From Smittium mucronatum (taxonomy: Eukaryota; Kickxellomycota; Harpellomycetes; Harpellales; Legeriomycetaceae): a DNA stretch of 25,313 nucleotides. Below, one piece after another: positions 10,444 to 21,000 of the stretch (position 1 is the stretch's first letter; each line of letters begins with the position of its first letter). Location of the stretch: assembly GCA_001953115.1 (NCBI GenBank), contig LSSL01000823.1, positions 1 to 25,313 on the forward strand, given 5' to 3'. The notes beneath the pieces were generated by a model. It saw only the letters and a program-made list of their open reading frames with translations. It made no database searches and was not told where the DNA came from. The position numbers and the translations under genes were made by a program.

Positions 10444-12336
10444 TCTAGTTTTATTACATATGCAGAATTGATCAAAATATACATAGGGTTTTCACAAATT
10501 AAAAATAATATAAATACATAAATATTGTTTTAACTAATAATTACCAAAAAAACAAATTAATAGAAAAAAACACATAAAATAATTATTTTTTAAACAAATT
10601 ATGTTATAAAATAACCAATAGTTGAATGAAATAGTATCCAGAAAAAATATATTCCGATTATCAAAACAAAATTTTGAACATAAAATTGCTGAGGACATGG
10701 AAAAATAATGAAATTTAAACGGATAAAAGGGTTTATAAGATAATTTTATTATAAAATAGAGATTTCTTATTAATCATGAATTAGGGATAGTATGAAATTC
10801 ATAAAGAGCTGTGTGCGTCGAGAGACATAGGGAAAAATAACCGGATAAAAATAATAATAATGTTTATTTAAAATATTTTATTAAAAATAATAAAGCATCT
10901 GTGAAATGAAACAACTTTTTATGTATCCACAATAATAAATAAAATAAAAAATTCACTAAATTTATACATTTAACAAATATAAAACCCAATTTTTTTTAGT
11001 AAAAATAAACTACCCTTAAAATTATTATTAGAAAAAAAATGACTGAAGAAACCTTCAGAAGTTCAAGAGATTGTCCATAATTAAATTTTTTTGTAAATTC
11101 ATCTGAGAATAAAGTTTTTGACAAGAATGAAACAGTCTAAACAGAAAATTATCCACATATATAATCACATCAGGTATAATTATATTAAATATTTTTTCTT
11201 TATAAATTATAAATATTAAGGTGTTTTTTTAAAGGTTTATTAAAAATTTGATAAACGCTTCAAATTATACATTTAATTGGTATTTTTTTAAATTTATAGA
11301 CAAAAAAACACTATCATTTAATTAGGATGTTTTTTTAAAGTTCTGAAAAATAATTTCTAATTAGTGGTAAAATTCGATGATTTCCAATTTAATTATACAT
11401 ATTATAGTCAATATATAGATATTTAAAATAAATCAAAATTCAAACTAATGGTGAGGTTATTAAAATAAGGCAAAAATATAAGCATTATGATACTAAAATT
11501 ATACCTAAAATATGTAAATTGGCTATGTTAAATCATATAAAAATATGAGAATTTTTGAAATATTTTTAGTTTACATGTGTCAAGATATTTTCTATTTGAT
11601 TATTCAACTTAAATATAATAATATATATATATATATTTTAAATATGGGGATATTAAAATGTGATATTATCACTTATTAATGTTGATGATCATGGAGTTTC
11701 ATATATTTTGAGTCGTGAAGAAAAAAAGAAGGATATACAGGCATTATTCCAGAAAATCTGGGAACCTATTATAATATAGATAAAATAACAGAAGTTTTTT
11801 TATAATGGTTCGTGATATTTGGTCTCTAGTATAAAAAAAGTCCTCCAAATCACAATTTTTTTCCATAATATAATAATAAAGATGGTCTTTAACATTTAAG
11901 AATTATATATTATTATCCAAAGATATATATATTATGTGATTTTTTTAATTTAAATGTTTTAAAAAAAGGATTAGGCTATCCTAATTTTAGTATATATGTA
12001 TATATATTTATTTAGAAAATTCAAAATTGAAAATCAGTTTATATAAAAATACACCCACTAAAATATTTAGATAGCAAAACAAATAAATGAACTTAGATAA
12101 TAAAATTTTTATATAAAATTAAGACAATAAAATCCATAAATTGGATAAAAAAACAAACAAAATTTCTTAGAATAGAGTTATGCCCTTAATAAGACTAAAA
12201 TTAATTTAGATTGTTTTTTTAAAATGATAGGAGGTCAAAAGATTTTTAATATCTAATAAAGAGGTTTCATAAGAATAGTTTACACCACATAATCCATACG
12301 ATTAATCTAATTCAACAGTATTGCATCAAGTTTGAG

Positions 12337-12360
12337 TTTAGATTTAGATTTAGATTTAGA
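12337..12360 (+). repeat. (TTTAGA)4 short tandem repeat
   Basis: Four perfect hexamer copies followed by a T run. It resembles a degenerate telomere-type hexamer only superficially and is too short to mean that. Confidence 0.9.
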
Positions 12361-13667
12361 TTTTTTTTATTTTAAAATATATTTTTTAAAAAAGAGAAAA
12401 AAAAAAGAAGTAATGAGGCAAAAATAACCCCAAATATATAATTTTAATACATTTTTTTAATATTAAAAAATATATAATAAAAAAATGCAGTGGGTAGACA
12501 ATAGAAAACTAAACAAAAATATTATGAACCTAATGATATATATATATTCTCTACTAAAAGGTGTATTAGAAGTTAAAGTAAATAAGAGCAGGAAATCGGA
12601 AAACTGAAAGTACTTGAAGAGTAATATTTGAATACATCATTTTCAATAAATTTTTAAATATAAAAAAAAATAATACTACAAAGAAATAAATATGGATATG
12701 AGGCTATAGAAAAAATACCACATATTTAGCAAATAATAATAGTAAAATCAACAAGATTGTTTTAAAACTTCCCCTTTATCAGAGGGGATAAGGGTATATA
12801 TGTTTAAACCACAAGAGATATATATATAAAAGTAATAGTGGAAAAAAGATCCAACTAAAAAAATTTACTAGGTAATAAATGGTAAATATATAAAAATATA
12901 CCAATAAATAAGGGGTAATTCTAAATAAAAAACCCAACATTTCATATGAATATATTGATGATATATTAAATATAAATATACAAAATAAATATGTTTTATA
13001 TAAAAATGCATTTATCCAAAACGAAAAGAAAATATTAAATATTAAATAATGCTGTTATTAAGGATGCGATATTGAAATTTGGATATATTTATTTAAAAAT
13101 AATAGTGAGAATTCGAAAAGCACATCACTTGAAGCTAAAATATCTTGTGTGTAATTCAAAACTAAAAAATCCTATGAGTGCCAATTATTTTTTCTCAAGC
13201 GCTTAAAATAAACTTTTCGATTGACGGGGTTAGTTAAAATGTAGATTTTGGTTGATCGAAGTAAATTTGAAAGAAAAACTAAAAAAATTTTATTTATGAA
13301 AAATATATAATTATTTAAAAAACCATAAAAATGTTGATCTGCAAGGATGATCTGGTTTTTAGTAGAAGTGATTGCTTTTTTTTGTAAATTAAGCTAAAAT
13401 TTCTCCCTAAATATGAAATTTTTTATAGTTTGTAATATAATAATATCCAATAATCTATTTTATGAAGATTAGATGCAGTTTTTACAAACCAGTTAAGTAA
13501 TATACATCCAATGGATTCTGATATAATGCGAATTCTATTTCCGAACTCAAATGGTTTGAGCTCATTTTATTTGATTAAAACCTTGAATATGGACATTATT
13601 ATCACCAAGAATCCACCTAAGCTAGAAGAAAAACATAAGATATTTAATATAATTTTAAATATGTACC

Positions 13668-13751
13668 TCAATATCCTGAGTGGATAATGTCTTGGAGCTG
13701 GATATTATTATAGCTAGAACTTGAGCTTGCGATCCCTCCCTCTCTACTCAT
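13668..13751 (-). CDS. Candidate small exon or ORF, doubtful
   Basis: On the minus strand an ATG at 13751-13749 opens 27 codons ending in TGA at 13670-13668, with GAG|GTACAT, a possible splice donor, right after. The reading is MSREGGIASSSSSYNN, then QLQDIIHSGY. Its composition is markedly less A+T-rich than the sequence on either side. The longer open frame extends to 13877, but the upstream part looks like noise. No domain is recognised. It could be an isolated exon of an unseen minus-strand gene or a chance open segment. Confidence 0.2.
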   Translation of the reverse strand: MSREGGIASSSSSYNNIQLQDIIHSGY

Positions 13752-14767
13752 AGGTTTTCTTAAATTGAATTGAAATGATACCATGTGGATTGGAAAATAA
13801 AATATAAATAGCTGGTAATTAAAAAGCCCAGTTATACCAGAAGCAAATAAAAACAAAATTTTCACAATTATTTCCAAAAAGGTTTATATATGATACATAT
13901 CGAATCTTTAGCAGGATTTATATTTTGATTTTTTATATATAAAATCACTCATCGACATTTTCCTGTACCAGAATGAAAAATTCTTGTATAATAATTTCAT
14001 CTATCAATTATTTAACTCCAATCTTCCTTTTTTTTCTCGAGTTATATCAAAAAGCGTTTAGGTAGAAATAAATTTAAAACATTTCCGTTCAATAAGATGG
14101 GTAAATTCTGGAAAATTAAGTCCTTTTTAATAAAAGCGTTTACTGCGCCTAATCTTGCTAAAAGGGATTGTTTTGAAGGGGGTAATAAAAAAATATATAG
14201 GAAAATAATAAATTACATAAATTGTATATAGCTCTTATAAAACAAAAGATATTGAAGAGTGGTCTTAATAATAATAAATCAAATCTAGAAAAACAAAATC
14301 TAGTTACAGTAAACTTTAGAGACGGTTCCGATCTTCAAACCAATAATACTTTTCAACTATATTTTTACACAAATTAAAAAGCCAATTAAAATTATTCTTT
14401 TATGTAAATAAATCATTTATAACGTTATTTGGTGGCTATTAAAATGAAAATGGTGTTCACCACTACCCCCTTTTTTTACAAAATAAAAAAGCCACATTGT
14501 AAGAAAAAGCAATTCAAATTAATTCTGGAATATAAGGTAATTGAGTAGCAATTATTATACCGTTCTTTTATCTAATAAATTAAAATATTTAGTGAGGATT
14601 TATTAAGAAAGCTAAGGCCTAAAATTTCCGCACATTTTTTTAATTCTTTATCCAGGATTATCATAATAAATTTGGAATTGGTTTTCATGTATTAAGAAAT
14701 GAAAAAATATCTTATGGTATCAATAATAAAAAATTTCCATGACTAGTGGCTAAAAAGGGATACATAT

Positions 14768-14793
14768 TTTGGAAATAAATTCTTATTTCCAAA
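14768..14793. repeat. Perfect hairpin, 11-bp stem, 4-nt loop
   Basis: TTTGGAAATAA and its exact reverse complement are separated by ATTC. No poly-T tract or gene end makes it a terminator. Confidence 0.85.
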
Positions 14794-15090
14794 TCTTAAA
14801 CCTAACAAGGGCATTGTCAATTTTTGGAATTGATTAGTTCATCATATACTAGACATCCCACAGATTATGAAAAATTCAGGTATGCTTAAGTTTTACTCCG
14901 AATATTTGGATGTGGCTATGGAAAAAGCTGATTTATGTAGGTATTGGCTAGTTATCTACAAATTATTAATTTTTTTTTAAAAATATTGAGATTTTATCAA
15001 TGGCGCTTTTTTTTCACAAGAGATTTTCTGAATCGGTTAGCTTCCTAATCCTTTCAAGGCTGATGAGGCAAAAAATGAAATATATTTTTC

Positions 15091-15110
15091 ATCCAATGTT
15101 TACATTGGAT
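15091..15110. repeat. Perfect hairpin, 8-bp stem, 4-nt loop
   Basis: ATCCAATG and its exact reverse complement are separated by TTTA. Each arm contains a CCAAT-type word in opposite orientation. Confidence 0.85.
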
Positions 15111-15402
15111 TAATAGTATTTGCAGATTATTAGGCAAATCAATACATAGAGCCAATTGAAATGTTTGATATACACAAATAGGAGTATAGCGCAAATTTGG
15201 ACTCGAAAAAGGTTAAAGTCCAATGTGCTCCATCTATTTCGGTTTGCTAGAGTTTGAGTATTTTCAGTTTATTTTTTTTTGCGCGAAATTTATTTTTAAA
15301 AGAGTATCATCTTACCAATCAAAAATGTAGAGCTCAAGTAAGTAATTTTACGCTAAGCGGGATGGAAAGTAACATAGAATTGGGTATAAATGATGGCACT
15401 AC

Positions 15403-15574
15403 TTAACCCTTTCCGGGCCCACATTTGTGCTTTGCCCCTATTTGTGTATATTTACAATTCTAATTTGCCCGAATGTATGATCAACCCAATGGTACACGAA
15501 TGATATTGAACTAATTATAACATTGAGCGAAAAATGAAAGCCATTTTTTGTACCATCGCCCCTGAAAGGGTTAA
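15403..15574 (+). mobile_element. TTAA-flanked MITE (piggyBac-like), copy A
   Basis: A 172-bp segment is bounded by TTAA on both sides. Its ends are inverted: TTAACCCTTTCCGGGC at the left, against GCCCCTGAAAGGGTTAA at the right. A TTAA target duplication with CCCT... termini is characteristic of piggyBac-type elements and their non-autonomous derivatives. No coding capacity is present. A diverged second copy lies at 17199-17361, which supports a real dispersed family. Confidence 0.72.
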
Positions 15575-17198
15575 ACAAATAAAAATTTCAAGAGTGTTAG
15601 ATAATACCAAACGGATTTATCCCATTGATTAAAGTATTATATCTTCTTTTTTGCTTCAAATTGAAGTAAATGTCCGAGGTTTATGGCCAATGGAATTTGC
15701 ACGAACAAAGTTTAAGAAATTTTCTAGTCGAATGAATGTCAAGTGTGTACTTGACATATTTTTTCCAAAATTTGTTGAATTTTCCTGAATCAGACTACTA
15801 ATAGTAGAGTTTGCTAAAAAAAGCTTATTTTTTTTCTGATTCCAAATATGAATTAATAGAGCGCATGAAGGAATGAACAGATAGATTCAGTACCGATTGT
15901 GTAAACTCATTGACGTTCCGATTTTTCGTACGATTTCTATATGCAAAGTTTTATTTTTATTTTTACGAAAGATTTATTTTTAAGTTAAAAAAAAGCTCTG
16001 AAAATTATTTTAAAAAAAATTAAAAAATGAGATAAATTTACAAAAAAATTTCATCCAATTCCCCTCTGCTGCCCAAGCAGCTCCATACCTTGAGGGAATT
16101 GATTCAAGATTCTATTTGTGAAGTATGCCAATTTTGTCTGAAAAAAGCTAAGCTAAGCCATCAAAAAGTGTCAATTTGGAATCAAATAGATATCTAAGAG
16201 CTGGGTGCGTGAAGATGGAAATTATTATATGGTTATTTTTTTCACTAAGATTTATAGAAATTACATAAAAAGCAGTTAAATCAAAAACCTTGCCCTTCCC
16301 GAAATCAAAAAACATTATGTACTTCTATTCGTGAGATTAATTACGTTATATTAGATGTCATATTTAATTAGCACAGTTTCCAGTATGGAAATATAGCTCA
16401 ATGGTTGTATTGCTCGAAAATCAAGCTCCGTTTTTGTACTATCATCCAAAAAAGGAAGAGTAGGAAGTTCGTTTTTCGAAAAATGTGTCTTGTCGATCCC
16501 GATTAAATGAAAACATTGGATTGGACTATAAATATTGAAAACTGGGCAAAAAGGTGTGCAAATGGGGCGCGATGTTTAATTTAGACCCTTAAGAATTGAC
16601 GATGGCAAGAAAATGGGTGCCATTATTTGAATGACTAAAATATCGAGTAAGCCGGATTACCCAATACTTAATTTCATTTATAAGAAAAAGCAGATCTTAT
16701 ACCTGATAATAAGCAAATAGGAGAACTTTTCTCGATTTTCCTCTAAACAAATTGGTGTAACATGAGGGGGTGGTTTTTTCTCAAGCTTAAGTGCCACTAG
16801 TTGAGAAACGACAGTTGCTTTTTAAAAGACGTAAATGTTCTAGGCTTAATGGTAAATTCCTTATATCCTAAGATTTTAAGAGTTTGGTTGATATCAGCTT
16901 TTTCATTTAAAGCCTTGGCTTCAAAATCGACATATATATCTTTTCAAATACGTTTATTTTTAAGTAGGGTTATGTTATAAATAGTTTGAGGATCAGCCAG
17001 TTATAATTGAATAATAGTCCAAATAGAAGACAGGATAAATTTTGATAAGTAAGAGTCGGCCAGTATATTTTCAAAAAAAATTAGCGATTATTTCTGAATT
17101 TGGAAGATATCAGAGGTTTAGCTGAAATCTATTTCTGAAAAAAGTAATAAAGCGTAAAGTTGCAATTTTCAGTGAAATTTGCAGTATTTTATTCACAG
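15575..17198. other. Intergenic stretch between the two MITE copies
   Basis: No gene is supported. A perfect 9-bp hairpin is at 15736-15757. A 50-codon open segment around 16036-16197 includes ELIQDSICEVCQFCLKKAK, with a C-x2-C-x2-C cluster, but no splice context or family is clear. A GCTGC-CCAA-GCAGC inverted repeat is near 16067-16080. Confidence 0.5.
15736..15757. repeat. Perfect hairpin, 9-bp stem, 4-nt loop
   Basis: ATGTCAAGT and its exact reverse complement are separated by GTGT. Confidence 0.85.
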
Positions 17199-17361
17199 TT
17201 AACCCTTTAAGGCTCAAAAAATTTAACAAGGTCCTATTTGTGTATTTTGGCGTTTTCTATTCGTTTTAAAATATCCAATAATCAGTCCTATTAAAATATA
17301 AAATGTTTTTATTAGACAAAAATATTGTATGACTTTGTACTTTCTGCTCTGAAAGGATGAA
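17199..17361 (+). mobile_element. TTAA MITE (piggyBac-like), copy B, decayed right end
   Basis: It starts TTAACCCTTTAAGGCTC and shares CCTATTTGTGTAT at the same distance from the left end as copy A. Its right end, TTGTAC...CTCTGAAAGGATGAA, aligns with copy A's TTGTAC...CCCTGAAAGGGTTAA, but the final TTAA has mutated. It has the same orientation as copy A, is strongly diverged and is probably immobile. Confidence 0.55.
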
Positions 17362-17960
17362 AGTGAAATTGCATTAGATAATTCTATGTAAGCTATTTCA
17401 GATTTTAGGTAAATTAATATTGATATTATAATGTTTTTGCACCTATAGAATATTTTGGGGGTGATGCTTATGAGAATTAAGATATATTACTGGTATAATA
17501 ACAAGTATATTGCAGAAATTACATAGTGTATTAGCTTAAATAATAATCTTCGAGTTCGTAATATGACACCCATTTATTGGAAGGTTTGTAGCCTCTGAAT
17601 TAAATGTTGCATAATATTGTAATGTTCTGCCATTTTAATCGAGATATATGTACAGACGTATTTAGATTACAAACATTTTCTGGTTTTAAAGTGTGCATTC
17701 GTTAATAACGAATTGTTACTGAAATTTGCCCAGAATGGACATTCAAACATATTATTAGAGAAATCAATTGGGTTGACCGACAATATAAACAATCTAATTT
17801 AGGTGTATATGTGTTCCCATAAAATCTCTAACCAATTTATAGATCTCAGGTGTTGACTGATAAATCGGCACCAGAAATTTAAATTATTATTATAATTTTA
17901 ATGCCTCCCTCTACACCTTTCAAAGCACTTTTCCTTCGAAATCCAATATACTAAATTAAA

Positions 17961-17967
17961 TTATACA
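17961..17967 (+). promoter_or_regulatory. TATA-like element
   Basis: TTATACA lies about 105 nt before the predicted start codon. That is compatible with transcription starting near 17990 and an 80-nt leader. In A+T-rich DNA such a match is weak evidence. Confidence 0.22.
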
Positions 17968-18001
17968 CTCACCTCATCTCTATTCAACAGATCACTGCAT
18001 G

Positions 18002-18037
18002 CTAGCAAATTAAAGATAAATTATAGATATTTGCTAG
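18002..18037 (+). promoter_or_regulatory. Hairpin in the predicted 5' leader
   Basis: CTAGCAAAT (18002-18010) and ATTTGCTAG (18029-18037) are exact inverted copies separated by 18 nt, ending 33 nt before the start codon. It could be a paired protein-binding site or an RNA stem-loop. Confidence 0.45.
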
Positions 18038-18070
18038 TGTTCGAAGTAGACATTCACAATAGATTATAAT

Positions 18071-21000
18071 ATGAGGCTTCTGGCTAGTCTAATAGCAATA
18101 GCTGCCCAATCATTCATATTCATAAAATCGAGTATAGATGAGGACCAAAGCGAGTTTCAGGTTAACGACTATTTTTTTTACTAAATATTCTTCTATAAGC
18201 TATACTTCAATATCTCGCGGAACTATCTCATAAATAGATACTGGGAGAGCAAGGTGATTATGCAATACCATCAGGAAAATCTATTGCTCATCACATTATC
18301 CGTTCAGAAAAAGGTATATTTTAATCAGATAATAATAGTCTATTTTTTTTTAAACATACACACCTAAAAAAACTTCCTATAATTCAATCGCCCTCAATTT
18401 AAACTGTTATGCAATAAAAATCAATATAATTATATATGAATTACAGAGCTCGTGTTTAAAAAGAACAATAATCAATCGCCCAAAATAAAATATATTGTTT
18501 CCGGTAAGTAAAAATGTGAATTTTTTATTTTTATTTTTTTCCGAGTTATTCACACTTTTCCCAATAAGATAATTTTACGCTTTTATTATGGTAAAAATTA
18601 ATCACGATTTTTTTATTATTTAAATTAGATGCTTACTCCGATAATGATTATAATCCTCAAAAATTAAATCCCAATAATCTTGATCAAGAGAATTTAGTTC
18701 CATCTAAATACACAACTTATAAAGAAAAGTCATACGAGTTTCACGAAAAACAAGATATAAAGTCGTTAAAAAATAATAAACACAAACGTGAAGCCGGCCT
18801 TCACTCTCCTTCACTAACTTATTCCCCTATCATCCAAAAGGATTCTAATGAGGGGTTAAATAATAAAGACCTAAATGATAAATTAAAGTTTTCTAGCAAA
18901 AACAAAAAAACAAACTTGGAATCTCTTTTGATAAAGCAAAGCTTTGAAAAATCCAAAGATTCTTCGCTCGTTAATCCTCATCCAAAATATTCTGGTGATA
19001 AAAAAAATTTATATCTAACGAATAATCCATCATTAAATCTTGTATTTGAAAAAAGCGCAGACGATATCTCTAAAAATAAGCTAAACCTTAGGAATGATGG
19101 CGGCGGCACCAATATTCAAAATTTCCATGATTCACCAGATGTCAAAGTCGATATCCGCGGTTATTATGATCGACCTCATATGCAGAATTATGAATTAAAT
19201 AAAGATATTTTTTTCAAAGGGTTAAATAATGTCAATAATGAAGAAAAATATCCAACTCTTACTTCGACAGTTTCAAAGATTTCTCAAAAATCTTCTAAAA
19301 AACGCTCTACAATCCTTCCGTCAGGGTCGATTAAGCTTAATAACAGTAAAACCGTGAATAAAAAACCCTCTACTATTCTATCTTCGGGGTGGGTTAAATT
19401 AAGCCATAGTAAAACCCCCAAATTAGCGGCTCCAGCAAAGACTTTAAACGATTATTCTTCTAAATCAATCACTAAAACCAAGAATACCAAAATATCAGAT
19501 CCAATAAAAACCTCAATCTCAACCACTTCTAAAAGTCAATCACTTGGATATACTGAAGCCAGAGTTTTAACTAAGGAAGAAATGACACATTCTAAAACGA
19601 TTGATTTTCCGACTGTTATATATAAAGACGAAACTTCGTCATCTCCTTATTTAGATGTCTCAGAGGTACTGACAGAAAATAGCTCTTTTTCAAAAACTCT
19701 ATCAAACACCTTTCCAACAGAAATTAAAACTACCTTACAATCACTATCTTTCACATCAACAATTTTAAAGTCAGAAAGTCAAAATGAGAGTTCAACTTCT
19801 GGAAATAAAGAATTTGACAGCTCTAAAGTGGGAAATAAAATGAAAGCGCTTGTATTAAATCCATTGGTGGCAGCCAGTTCCACAACCCCACCCGACCTTT
19901 CACAAAAGCCCATAAGTGATTTCCCTTCTGAAAATATCGAGTCATCGGTTGATCCTGTGCAGCTCGCCACTTTTAAAGATGAGGATAGCTCACCTACTAG
20001 TAATTTGATTTCAGAACCAAATAAAGCGTTACTTAGTTCCACTGAATTAATTGTCTCTGTTCTTACAACCGAGTTGTCTATTGGTGAACCTAAGAGCCCC
20101 ATTTCTTCACTTAATGAGATCCAAATATCATCTGATGAGGTTATAGAGCCAATCTCATCAAGTCTAGAGATCCCAGGTAGCACCTCTCAGGGCTTTTCGA
20201 TTATTCGAATTTCTTCAACAGTAGATGCCATCCAATCAGAAACATATGTTCTTGACCCTATCAATTCAGAAACATCTAAAGAGCCTGATCTAACATCTAT
20301 AACCTTACAGGAGTCATTACAGCCTTTAAGCTTGCCTACCCTTATTAACTCACCTCCATCATCCCTATCGAATATCGCAATAGATACATCATCTGCCACA
20401 TATGAGAGTTCATTAAATACCAATGATTTTATTTCAGAGAATGCATCTAGCACAATTATTATATCGTTTACTGAACTCGATTTGGCAAGTGAAGCTCAGT
20501 CAATGGTCTCAAGTGAGAGCAATCTAGAAAGCCTGGAGAATAATTCTGATGAATCAAGTCTTGGTTATTCATCTTCATTTAAAAGTGAATTAAAATCCTC
20601 ATCTTCAACCAACATTGAAATATTTCATACATCACTCGGAAGTGTCTCCGTTACGTTTACATCTCAGACTGGTGATATTTCTCTTGAACAAACTGTAGCA
20701 TCGAGTAGTGATTTTTTGGTTTCTGAGGAAGCAGATTTGATTCAATCATCCACAGATTCTAAAGATTCATTTTTAGGAACTGTAATCAAGTCTTCAGATA
20801 CCCTAAGTTCAGTAACATTTCTAGAAGATACTATGTTAGAAACTGGAATATCCTCTTCAAAAATTGAAGAGTCATATAAGATGGGAGACCAATCTGAAGA
20901 TGTGTCTGGTATCACTTCTGAGATAGTGAGTAGTTTATATTCCAACATCCAGGATTCTTATTTGGATACAGACGGCCTTTTAATAACAACCCGATCAACT

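Larger units (their letters stand above)
3052..13660. other. Gene-less, extremely A+T-rich desert (10.6 kb)
   Basis: I find no coding region, RNA gene or mobile element I can support here. The stretch is dominated by A and T homopolymers and by TTTATTAAAA-type words. Open frames in it (for example 3047-3283 and 4500-4733) are rich in Ile, Lys, Phe, Leu and Tyr, as expected of random A+T-rich DNA. Local features are T7A7-8 palindromes at 4290-4304, 4555-4568 and 5214-5228; (AAT)n near 3154-3169; (TA)n at 8631-8647 and 11621-11636; (ATTGGG)3 at 10426-10443; (TTTAGA)4 at 12337-12360; an isolated C5/C7 patch at 9433-9446; and a G+C-rich hairpin at 12771-12787. Confidence 0.6.
13878..15402. other. 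Intergenic stretch of mixed composition
   Basis: This is less extreme in A+T than the desert to its left. Short open segments around 14800-14990 read plausibly (for example LELISSSYTRHPTDYEKF just before an AG|GTATGC) but end quickly and carry no recognised domain. Two perfect hairpins lie at 14768-14793 and 15091-15110. I support no gene here. Confidence 0.5.
17362..18070. other. Upstream and 5' leader region of the serine-rich gene
   Basis: No coding evidence. It should contain the promoter and 5' UTR of the gene starting at 18071: a TATA-like word at 17961-17967 and a hairpin at 18002-18037. Confidence 0.45.

Noticed and set aside
12337..12360. Telomere-like TTTAGA hexamers
   Set aside because: Only four copies, inside the desert and followed by a T run. 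Best seen as a microsatellite.
16388..16460. tRNA-like 5' part (ATATAGCTCAATGG resembles an A box)
   Set aside because: The D stem does not pair and no B box or acceptor-stem partner follows.
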